In this document: positions 1 to 7,881 of the stretch, piece after piece | How the letters are laid out: the number at the start of each line of letters is the position of its first letter | How positions within the stretch are numbered: position 1 is the first letter of the stretch | NCBI GenBank assembly: GCA_963772245.1 | Contig: CAVYWB010000005.1 | Coordinates: 1,178,001 to 1,242,000, forward strand | DNA: 64,000 nt | Source: UBA877 sp963772245 | GTDB taxonomy: Bacteria; Chloroflexota; Anaerolineae; Anaerolineales; Villigracilaceae | Reading direction: 5' to 3' | The notes under the pieces: generated by a model | What the model was told of the DNA's origin: nothing | What the model saw: the letters and a program-made list of their open reading frames with translations, nothing else | Databases searched by the model: none | Translations under genes and position numbers: made by a program

Positions 1-1
1 G

Positions 2-758
2 TTCATCCTGGGGATGGCAGCGGCTCTTACGGGGCTGTTGATATACAATCTTATGACCCCCAGCCCGCACCAGTTAACCACCTCCGACGTGAGTACCGCG
101 GTAAACCAGGTGCTTGCCTCGGCCACACCGCCGGCACCGTTCTCGGAAACCGTATATGAAATCATCCAGCCCTCCCTCGTTCTCATCCAATCCAAGGTTC
201 CCGGGACGGATGGGAAGTCGGATGACAGCCTGGGAACCGGAACCATTGTTAATACGAATGGAGATATCCTTACCAGCCTGCATGTGGTTGCGAACGCGAC
301 CGATATACAGGTAACTTTCGCGGATGGCACCACATCCAGCGCCAGTGTGTCCACCCAGCAACCGCAGAATGATATTGCCGTTTTAAAAGCGGACAAGCTC
401 CCGGCGGAGATTGTCCCGGCCGTCCTGGGGAATCCCAATGCCATGCACGTGGGGGATGAGGCCTATGTTGTTGGCAATCCATTTGGATTATACAGTTCCA
501 TGAGCGCAGGGGTTATCTCCGGATTCAACCGTACATTTCAACCCCAAAACAGCAAATTAAGATCTGAAGGGATTGATTCAAATAGACGCGGCCGTCAATC
601 CTGGAAATTCGGGAGGCCCTTTGTTAAACCGTTATGGAGAAGTGATCGGTATTGTCGAAGGTCTGGTAAATCCGACCGATCAAAATTTCTTCGTAGGAAT
701 TGGTTTTGCCATCCCGATCAATGTTGCCGGGACAGCCGCCGGGTTACCGCCGGACTGA
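2..758 (+). CDS. Trypsin-like (HtrA/DegP-type) serine protease, 5'-truncated and frameshifted
   Basis: Membrane-anchored serine protease of the S1C family, expected to act outside the membrane. The frame is open from base 2 into a hydrophobic segment, so the true start lies before the window. Numbering from the ATG at 14, the catalytic His is H90 (TSLHVV) and Asp is D120 (QNDIAVL). The serine motif NPGNSGGPL is in another frame, starting near 573, so a single-base frame disruption lies between about 556 and 572. The protein then ends at 758 without a PDZ domain, unlike DegP. It precedes moxR by 93 bases. The change may be a consensus error, because both halves align cleanly to the family. Confidence 0.8.
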
Positions 759-851
759 AAACCGGGCAATTGGGATCAGGGCCATTGGTGGATGGATTGT
801 GCCTCATCGGCCTTCCCAAGATTCGCAGGCCAGATATAAAGGAGATGACTT

Positions 852-1862
852 ATGGATAAAAATTTAACCCCCGGGAACGGCTTGCCGATGGAACGGGTAT
901 TGTACGAAGTAAAAAAAGTGATCGTTGGGCAGGATCATCTGTTGGAACGGTTGGTGGTTGCCTTGCTGGCGCGCGGGCACATTCTGGTGGAGGGTGTGCC
1001 GGGATTGGCCAAGACAATGGCCATAAAAATGCTGGCAGAAGCGATTGGTGGGGAATTCAAACGCATTCAATTCACCCCTGACCTGGTTCCGGCCGATTTG
1101 ATTGGTACGCGCATTTATAACCAGAAAACCGGTGAATTCAACACTTCGCTCGGCCCCGTCTTTACGAACTTGCTGCTGGCGGATGAAATCAACCGTGCGC
1201 CGGCCAAGGTGCAGAGTGCCTTGCTGGAAGTAATGCAGGAGCAGCAAGTTACCATTGGACGGGAGACTTTCAAAGTTCCTGAGCCGTTCCTGGTGCTGGC
1301 CACGCAAAACCCCATCGAGACTGAAGGAACCTATGCCCTGCCGGAAGCGCAGGTGGATCGTTTTATGCTCAAGGTTCTGGTCGGTTACCCCAGTTCCACG
1401 GAAGAATTCGTCATCGTTGAACGCATGACCGGCATGCTGCAGGGCTTGCAGAAAGTGCTCACGACCAAGCAGCTGATGGCTTTGCAGACCGAAGTTGACC
1501 ATGTGTTCGTAGACCCTGCCTTGATCGAGTACTCAGTTAAGCTGGTAACTGCCACGCGCAGTCCGAAAGACTGTGGTTTGAAGGAATTGGAACATTTCAT
1601 CATGTTCGGCGCCAGCCCGCGCGCCTCGATAAACCTGATCCTCACCGGAAGGGCGCTTGCCTTCGTACGGGGACGGGATTATGTCCTGCCGCAGGATGTT
1701 TCCGATATGGCGCTGGATGTAATGCGACACCGGCTTGTTTTAACCTATGAAGCGCTCTCAGACAACGTGAGCAGTGATGATATTTTGAAGAAGATCCTTG
1801 ACCGGATTCCGCTCCCCGTGGTGCCGCTGCATGAGCATGCCAACGACCGCATCAACGCCTGA
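852..1862 (+). CDS. MoxR-family AAA+ ATPase
   Basis: Cytoplasmic AAA+ ATPase of the MoxR/RavA group, which usually works as a chaperone-like partner of VWA-domain proteins. Walker A is GVPGLAKT at residues 48-55. Walker B with the DEIN signature is near residue 110, followed by the family segment ATQNPIETEGTYALPEAQVD and a C-terminal lid domain. The length of 336 aa is typical. An AAGGAG ribosome site lies just before the ATG. The end overlaps the DUF58 gene by 32 bases, and two VWA genes follow, giving the classical MoxR-DUF58-VWA operon order. The substrate is not known from sequence; a role in assembling or activating a membrane or envelope complex is inferred from family context. Confidence 0.95.
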   Translation: MDKNLTPGNGLPMERVLYEVKKVIVGQDHLLERLVVALLARGHILVEGVPGLAKTMAIKMLAEAIGGEFKRIQFTPDLVPADLIGTRIYNQKTGEFNTSLGPVFTNLLLADEINRAPAKVQSALLEVMQEQQVTIGRETFKVPEPFLVLATQNPIETEGTYALPEAQVDRFMLKVLVGYPSSTEEFVIVERMTGMLQGLQKVLTTKQLMALQTEVDHVFVDPALIEYSVKLVTATRSPKDCGLKELEHFIMFGASPRASINLILTGRALAFVRGRDYVLPQDVSDMALDVMRHRLVLTYEALSDNVSSDDILKKILDRIPLPVVPLHEHANDRINA

Positions 1863-2739
1863 ACGGATCCTGCAGCGCCTTGATTGGCAGGTCATCCGCC
1901 GCCTGGACGGACTTTTGCAGGGCGATTATCGCACGCTGTTCTATGGATTTGGGGTGGATTTTGCCGATCTGCGGGAATATCAGCCCGAGGATGATATTCG
2001 CTACATCGATTGGAACGTGACCGCTCGCATGAATATGCCCTACGTACGCCAATATACCGAGGACCGTGAGATCACAGCCTGGTTCTTGCTCGACCTCAGC
2101 CCTTCGATCGACTTTGGAACGGTGCAGAGCCTGAAGCGGAATGTACTGATCGATTTTGTGACCACGGTGGCCCGGCTTTTAACCCGTCATGGTAACCGGG
2201 TGGGTGCAATCTTTTACGATAGTAAGATCGAGAGAGTTATCCCGGCCCGGGGCGGTCGCATCCAGGTGCTGCGCCTGACGAATGATTTACTTAACCAGCC
2301 TCCCTTGCCGCGCGCCCCATTTACCAACCTGACCCCCCTGCTCGAGGGAGGGTTGTCCTCCATTAGAAGGCGCAGTCTTGTTTTCGTTATCTCGGATTTC
2401 ATTTGCGCGCCGGGCTGGGAGCGAACTTTGAACTTGCTTAACCGGCGCCACGAAGTCCTGACTGTCCGCTTGTGGGACCCACGCGAAAACGAGCTTCCGG
2501 ACATGGGCATGGTCGTCATGGAAGATGCGGAGACGGGCGATCAAATGTTCGTGGACACCCACGACAGAAAATTCCGCCAGCGCTTCGAAGATGCTGCCCG
2601 GCAGCGTGAGGTTGACCTGGCGCAGGCGTTCAAGCGGGCCGGGGTGGACGCTTTGGCGCTCTCGACAGAAGATGATTTGGTGCAAGCAATCGTGCGCTTT
2701 GCCACCTTGCGCCGCCGGCAAGGCCGGCAACGGAAATAG
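1831..2739 (+). CDS. DUF58 domain protein (VWA-like fold)
   Basis: Protein of about 302 aa in the DUF58 family, found beside MoxR ATPases. The family signature is DIRYIDWNVTAR in the first third. A VWA-like beta strand carries a partial MIDAS sequence, LDLSPSID. The open frame extends upstream to a TTG at 1798, but the ATG at 1831 (MSMPTTASTPERILQRL) is preferred because family members begin close to the RLDW segment. It overlaps the moxR end and precedes two VWA membrane proteins, so it is probably cotranscribed. No membrane helix is seen. The function within MoxR operons is unproven. Confidence 0.9.
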   Translation: MSMPTTASTPERILQRLDWQVIRRLDGLLQGDYRTLFYGFGVDFADLREYQPEDDIRYIDWNVTARMNMPYVRQYTEDREITAWFLLDLSPSIDFGTVQSLKRNVLIDFVTTVARLLTRHGNRVGAIFYDSKIERVIPARGGRIQVLRLTNDLLNQPPLPRAPFTNLTPLLEGGLSSIRRRSLVFVISDFICAPGWERTLNLLNRRHEVLTVRLWDPRENELPDMGMVVMEDAETGDQMFVDTHDRKFRQRFEDAARQREVDLAQAFKRAGVDALALSTEDDLVQAIVRFATLRRRQGRQRK

Positions 2740-2754
2740 CACTGGTTTTTTGAT

Positions 2755-3767
2755 ATGACCTTCATCTGGCCTGTGATGCTTTTTTCCCTGGTTTTGATCC
2801 CACTCTTCATCGTCGCATATCTTCTGATGCAGCGGCGGCGAAGAGTTTAACCTCCAATTACAGCAATCTTGGTTTCGGATCTGGGGCCAGGGGAAACCAG
2901 CCCGGTTCGCGCCGCCACATTCCGGTGGTGTTTTTCCTTCTGGGCCTCACCATCCTGGCATTTGCCCTGGCACGTCCACAAGCGGTGGTTGCCCTGCCCA
3001 AGCAGGAAGGTACTGTTATCCTTGCCTTTGACGTTTCGGGCAGCATGGCAGCCGATGATATAAAACCCACCCGCATGGAAGCCGCCAAAGCTGCAGCAAT
3101 CGAATTTGTGAAACACCAGCCAATCTATGTGCAGACTGGGGTGGTCGCCTTCAGCGATACCGGATTGTCGGTACAGGTGCCCACCAACGATACGGGCGCA
3201 GTCCTGGCTGCCATCAACCGTCTGTCCCCGCAAAGCGGCACGTCGGTGGGACAGGGCATCCTGGCCTCGCTTAATGCAATTGCCGCTGGCTCCAGCAGCG
3301 GGCAACCGGCGGAGGTTTACAGCAATCTCCTGCTTACGCCTACTCTCACACCCACACCCGTACCGCACGGGACCTATAATCCGGCCGTCATTATCCTGCT
3401 TTCCGACGGCGAAAACAACGAAAACCCCGACCCGCTGGCTGCTGCCCAGACCGCCGCAAACCGGGGAGTGCGCATCTATACCGTTGGTGTTGGCAGCCCA
3501 ACGGGGACCACTGTGCATATTAACGGTTTTTCACTGCACACTCAGTTGGATGAAGCCACCCTGCAACAAATTTCCCAGATTACCGGCGGCACTTATTACA
3601 ACGCCCAGAGTGAACAAGACTTGTTCAAAATATATGCTCACCTCGACACGCAGATGATGAACAAACCGGAAGAGACCGAGCTCACTGCGATTTTTGCCGG
3701 CGCAGCCATCTTCTTCATGTTGGTCGGCGGCCTGCTTTCCCTGCTATGGTTCAGCCGTTTGCCGTGA
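2755..3767 (+). CDS. VWA-domain membrane protein (BatA/BatB-like), frameshifted
   Basis: BatA-like protein with two N-terminal membrane helices, an extracytoplasmic von Willebrand A domain and a C-terminal helix. The ATG at 2755 starts a peptide (MTFIWPVMLF) that matches the paralogue at 3835, but it hits a stop at 2848. From about 2847 the next frame carries the rest (RRHIPVVFFLLGL onward). The 1013-base span is one base short of a multiple of three, so a one-base loss near 2841-2847 explains it. MIDAS residues are present in DVSGSMAADD and LSDGENNE. It probably binds a divalent metal and works with MoxR and DUF58. Error or real mutation cannot be told apart here. Confidence 0.85.
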
Positions 3768-3834
3768 GCGCCCAACAGCCCCTGTGCCAAGGACTTAGAA
3801 AATGCCAATGACCTTGTTGGATAGGAGTTAGTAA

Positions 3835-4881
3835 ATGGATTTCCTCTGGCCCGGATTTCTTTTCCTGCTGGTATTGATCCCTTTGCTGGTCGGGCTGTAT
3901 ATCTGGAGGAACCGGCGACGGCGATTCGCCGTACGTTATTCCAGTCTGGAACTGGTACGCGCGGCCCTGCCTGAAAAATCCAACTGGCGCCGCCATCTCC
4001 CGGTTGCCCTGTTCCTGCTCGGCCTCACCAGCCTGGTATTCGCCCTGGGTCGCCCGGTGGCCATCCTGAATGTGCTCACCAACCAGACCACCATCATACT
4101 CACCATGGACGTTTCGGGGAGCATGCGTTCGACCGACATTCAGCCGAGCCGCTTGCAGGCAGCCGAGGAAGCCGCCTTTTCCTTTATTCAACATCAGAAA
4201 TCCAATACACAAATTGGACTGGTGGCGTTTTCCAGCTTTGCTGAACTCATCCAGCCGGCTACCACCGACCAGGCTGCCCTGCAGGCTGCACTTGATAGTC
4301 TGACCGTTGGACGCCGGACAGCCATTGGAAGCGGAATTCTGGTTGCCCTGGATGCCATCTCCCAAGTGGATAAGAATGTGGTCCCTAGTATTACCGATAC
4401 TCAGCCGGGCGTGGAACCCACACCGGTACCCAAAGGTGATTATTCACCGGATATCATCGTGCTGCTAACCGATGGAGACAGCAATGCCGGCCCCGATCCA
4501 CTGGCTGCGGCGCAGCAGGCGGCTGATCGTGGGGTGCGGGTCTATACCATCGGTTTTGGCACGATAAATGGACCCAATGCTTCCCAAAGCCCATTCGGCT
4601 TCGGCGGTTTTCCGGGAGGTGGAGGTGGTTTCTTCAGTGGAGGAGGGTTTTCCCGCATGGGACTTAATGAAACCATGCTGAAGCAAATTGCCTCCATGAC
4701 TGGTGGAACCTATCACCTGGCTTCGAGCGCCAGCCAGCTCGAAAGCGTTTTCGCCCGCCTGCCGACCTATCTGATCATCAAGCACGAGGTGCTCGAAATC
4801 AGTGTTATTTTCACAGCCTTTGGCGCACTTCTGGCTGGAATCGCCATCCTGTTGTCATTGATCTGGCGCCCACTTCCTTGA
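3835..4881 (+). CDS. VWA-domain membrane protein (BatA/BatB-like)
   Basis: Intact 348-aa paralogue of the preceding gene. Two membrane helices lie at about residues 3-22 and 55-77, a VWA domain follows with MIDAS motifs MDVSGSMRS and LTDGDSNAG, and a C-terminal helix lies near residue 320-342. A Gly/Phe-rich insert around residues 250-275 (FGGFPGGGGGFF) is absent from the upstream paralogue and may be a flexible surface loop. A GGAG ribosome site precedes the ATG. It is last in the MoxR-DUF58-VWA-VWA operon. The tandem duplication suggests a hetero-oligomeric membrane assembly, as in Bat-type operons; this is inference. Confidence 0.9.
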   Translation: MDFLWPGFLFLLVLIPLLVGLYIWRNRRRRFAVRYSSLELVRAALPEKSNWRRHLPVALFLLGLTSLVFALGRPVAILNVLTNQTTIILTMDVSGSMRSTDIQPSRLQAAEEAAFSFIQHQKSNTQIGLVAFSSFAELIQPATTDQAALQAALDSLTVGRRTAIGSGILVALDAISQVDKNVVPSITDTQPGVEPTPVPKGDYSPDIIVLLTDGDSNAGPDPLAAAQQAADRGVRVYTIGFGTINGPNASQSPFGFGGFPGGGGGFFSGGGFSRMGLNETMLKQIASMTGGTYHLASSASQLESVFARLPTYLIIKHEVLEISVIFTAFGALLAGIAILLSLIWRPLP

Positions 4882-5033
4882 ACAGTTCAGGGATTTGAAT
4901 ATAAGTGGAAAATTGATCAACCCATCTGTGAATTTTGCTCGACCGGTAACCAGACAGAAAAAATCGCTCCGTGGCCATCGGTAACATTTTCCACTTTTGA
5001 ATGTATCCCATCTGAGGCTTGGCAGTATCATAA

Positions 5034-6326
5034 TCATGGGGAATTGCTTTGGATGGTTATGATCCCTTTCATTCCATCCCCCTCGATGGATACCAGGTGA
5101 ACATCGTCGATTTGATTCCATCTTGGTTCCGGCGCACTTGCCATGACGCGCAGGTAGTTATCCGTCAATCCTTCCAATGTCCAGCCGGCCTCGGTCAACC
5201 GGCTGGATACCTCCCATAATACAGGTAACTTATGGTTGATGAAGCCCGACCGGTACGCTTTAGACGACTCCCCCAATACCGCCCGCAATATAGCATTGCG
5301 CTCCTTTCGGACCTCGTGCCGGACCTGGAAATGCATTCGTGCTGCCGGTGTGCCCGGACGCGCCGAAAAAGTGAAGACATGTCCTCCAGCAAAATCCATG
5401 CTCTTGACGAACTTGACTGTCTCCGAGAACTCAGACTCTGTTTCGCCGGGGAATCCGGCGATGATATCCGTGGTAATGGCAACTTCCGGAACGGCTGCCC
5501 GTGCGGATTGTACCATCCTGGCGAAAAACTCCGGGTTGGTCTTGCGCCGCATGCGTTTCAGTACAGTTTCGCTCCCGGATTGCAGGGGCAGGTGCAGGTG
5601 GCGGCACACGCGTTCATCCCTCCAAAGCGAAAAGAAATCCTCCTCCAAATCCCAGGGTTCGAGTGAGGACAATCGCAAGCGCGGGACGGAAGTGCGGTCA
5701 AGCAAAGTGGATATCAGTTCCGTCAGGGGTCGCGGATCCGGTAAGTCGCGTCCCCATGAGCCGAGCTGGACGCCTGTCAACACGATCTCCTTTGCCCCTC
5801 CTTCCAATGCCGCCTGCACATCGATCAGGACATTCTCTGACGAACGCGACCGGCTGGCGCCACGCGCCACGGTTGTGATGCAGAATGTGCAGGCATTATC
5901 ACAACCATCCTGGACTTTGATGAAGGCGCGCGTGCGGGCATGCAGGCCGGGTAAGGGTTGGCGGGCGATTGGTTCCAGATCAAAAAATTCCTGCGGCAGC
6001 CCAAGCAGATTAGCCGCCAGGCTGTCTTTTTGCATGTTGGGAAAAATCCTGCGGACGCCGGGAAAACCGGCAGCCTTCTCCGGCTCCATGGTTGCCCAGC
6101 AGCCGGTTACGACTACCTCTCCGGCGCCCATCCGCTTGGCACGGCGGATGGCGGCGCGTGAATCCGAGGCGGCCTCGGTAGTGACCGTACAGGTATTAAC
6201 CACTGCCAGGTCCGCCTCCGAGGCAGTGGCAACAATTTCATGCCCGGCTGACTGGAACTGGCGTGCCAGGGTTTCGATCTCTGCCTGGTTCAGGCGGCAG
6301 CCTATGGTATCCAGGAATATCTTCAT
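5034..6326 (-). CDS. mtaB: MtaB-like tRNA methylthiotransferase (radical SAM)
   Basis: Methylthiotransferase of the MiaB/MtaB family, which uses SAM and two 4Fe-4S clusters to add a methylthio group to a modified adenosine at tRNA position 37. The N-terminal UPF0004 domain has the three cluster cysteines (GCRLN, NTCTV, TGCWA). The radical SAM motif is DGCDNACTFC. A TRAM-like tail follows (LEGLTDNYLRV). The ATG at 6326 begins MKIFLDTIGCRLNQ, matching the family start; the frame runs further upstream without homology. The short N terminus and the SSLEPWDL segment favour MtaB over MiaB. It lies 7 bases after the TPR gene, so the two are probably cotranscribed. Confidence 0.88.
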   Translation of the reverse strand: MKIFLDTIGCRLNQAEIETLARQFQSAGHEIVATASEADLAVVNTCTVTTEAASDSRAAIRRAKRMGAGEVVVTGCWATMEPEKAAGFPGVRRIFPNMQKDSLAANLLGLPQEFFDLEPIARQPLPGLHARTRAFIKVQDGCDNACTFCITTVARGASRSRSSENVLIDVQAALEGGAKEIVLTGVQLGSWGRDLPDPRPLTELISTLLDRTSVPRLRLSSLEPWDLEEDFFSLWRDERVCRHLHLPLQSGSETVLKRMRRKTNPEFFARMVQSARAAVPEVAITTDIIAGFPGETESEFSETVKFVKSMDFAGGHVFTFSARPGTPAARMHFQVRHEVRKERNAILRAVLGESSKAYRSGFINHKLPVLWEVSSRLTEAGWTLEGLTDNYLRVMASAPEPRWNQIDDVHLVSIEGDGMKGIITIQSNSP

Positions 6327-6333
6327 GGTTTGA

Positions 6334-7755
6334 TTATGGGAAATACTGCTCCAGTAAACGGCTTGCCTGCCAACCATTTGGACCATCAGGATCCAAGGCT
6401 TTGGCTTGGTCAAGGTTGGAAAGGGCTGCAGCCCGGTCGTTGGTCTCCATATAAAGCAATCCCAGGTGGAGGAAAGGGGCGGCCTGGTTTGGGGTCAAGG
6501 TAATGGCTTTCTTTAACAATACTTCTGCGCCAACCGGATCGCCTGTCTCCAGGAGGATTTGGCCGGCAATGTCGTCCGACTGCCAATCGTTATTTGCCAG
6601 CTCGACCAGCCTGCGGGCAGCCGGCAAGCCTGTGCCTGCCAGGTCCAGGTTGTTGCGCAGACAGAACTCTGCCAGGGCTCTCCAGAAGGTTGCTTCATCG
6701 GGGGATAGTTCCGTTGCATTCTGGTAGTATCCAAGAGCAGATACCAGATCCCCGGTCTCTTCATATGCCTCGCCCAGGGCCATCTGCCAACCGGAGTTCT
6801 CCGGTTCCAGCGCAGCGGCTTTCTTAATGGCTGCTAGGGCTCGCTGCGGATGGTTTTGACGCTGGAGATACAGGCCGTACAGACTCTCCACCATGGCAGA
6901 ATCGGGATTGAAAGCCAGCGCTCTCTCAATCTCAACGGAACCATCCAGACCCTGCTGCTGTTTTGCCTCGCCAAGCCATGCCCAGGCTTCCGCGTAATTT
7001 GCGCGCAAGGCGATGGCATTATGGAAAGCGACGGCTGCCAGATCCCAATTTCCCAATGCCCCCAGCGCCCGCCCGGAGACCAGCAATTGGTAGGCGCGGT
7101 CATCCGACAGGCTTGCAGTATTCAAGGCGCTCCGCAGACTTTCGACAGCGCGATCAAGCGATGGGTCAAGCTGGTCCGCCAGCATGAGTTCATGCAAAGC
7201 ATCAGCAGGAGAGGTTGTTCCAAGAAGAAGACCCAACCGGTAGTGAGCAGACGCATTGCCTGGCTGGTACATCAGGTATTTTTGCCAAGCATTAATTTCA
7301 TCCGTATAAAGTCCCAGATCCTGGTAACCATGGGCGATACGCGGCCAGAGGATGGATGGATCCCCGCCCTTGTCCACCAGTCCATTCCATATACCTACTG
7401 CCAATCTAGCATCACCGAGCGTGATCGCAGCGTCGGCCCAGCTTAAATAGCCATCTGGGGAAAGCGCTCCACGCCGGACTGCAAATTCAAAAGCAAATTC
7501 AGCGCGGGAATAATCTTTTCCGTTCAAATAAGCCTGACCGGCTTTTTCCCACAACGAAAACTCCCATGGCAGGCGCTGCGCGGCGGTGGTGTAGGCGGCT
7601 GCGGCCGAGATATAGTTCCTGTCCGCATTGAACTGGCGCGCCTGCCGGATGTCCAGAATACCTGCCGCAGGTCTTGGAGCCAGGATCAGTACCAGCAGGA
7701 GGATTACAATCAGGGTGTTGCAGACCAATGCCTGCAAGAGGGTTGGCTTCGTCAC
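6334..7755 (-). CDS. TPR-repeat protein with N-terminal membrane anchor
   Basis: Protein of 473 aa with one N-terminal helix (about residues 8-28, rich in I, L and V) followed by roughly a dozen tetratricopeptide repeats. Repeat signatures such as WAWLGEAKQQQG and PFLHLGLLYMET are seen. TPR solenoids mediate protein-protein contacts; no enzymatic motif is present. The repeats are predicted to lie on the outer side of the membrane or in the cytoplasm depending on anchor orientation, which cannot be settled here. The gene is followed at 7 bases by the mtaB-like gene. No specific partner is evident. Confidence 0.85.
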   Translation of the reverse strand: MTKPTLLQALVCNTLIVILLLVLILAPRPAAGILDIRQARQFNADRNYISAAAAYTTAAQRLPWEFSLWEKAGQAYLNGKDYSRAEFAFEFAVRRGALSPDGYLSWADAAITLGDARLAVGIWNGLVDKGGDPSILWPRIAHGYQDLGLYTDEINAWQKYLMYQPGNASAHYRLGLLLGTTSPADALHELMLADQLDPSLDRAVESLRSALNTASLSDDRAYQLLVSGRALGALGNWDLAAVAFHNAIALRANYAEAWAWLGEAKQQQGLDGSVEIERALAFNPDSAMVESLYGLYLQRQNHPQRALAAIKKAAALEPENSGWQMALGEAYEETGDLVSALGYYQNATELSPDEATFWRALAEFCLRNNLDLAGTGLPAARRLVELANNDWQSDDIAGQILLETGDPVGAEVLLKKAITLTPNQAAPFLHLGLLYMETNDRAAALSNLDQAKALDPDGPNGWQASRLLEQYFP

Positions 7756-7858
7756 AAAATGGATTATATATCAGTCGCTGGTCAAAAATGATAGTGCTCT
7801 TTATTGTGAAAATGCTATATTCCCTTCAAGTAAAATCGATTAAACTTAGAGGAAGTAC

Positions 7859-7864
7859 TATAAT
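7859..7864 (+). promoter_or_regulatory. Possible -10 box for the kinase-like gene
   Basis: A perfect TATAAT lies 18 bases before the ATG at 7882. No good -35 element is seen at the right distance, so the promoter call is weak. Confidence 0.4.
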
Positions 7865-7881
7865 AGTGCAGGCGGTCCATT

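Noticed and set aside
1798..1830. Longer TTG start for the DUF58 gene
   Set aside because: The extra residues lie within the end of moxR and have no counterpart at the start of the family; the ATG at 1831 is better.
5236..6333. Plus-strand open frame of 365 codons
   Set aside because: Antisense to the MtaB-like gene, which has all radical SAM and cluster cysteines; the plus frame has no recognisable domain.
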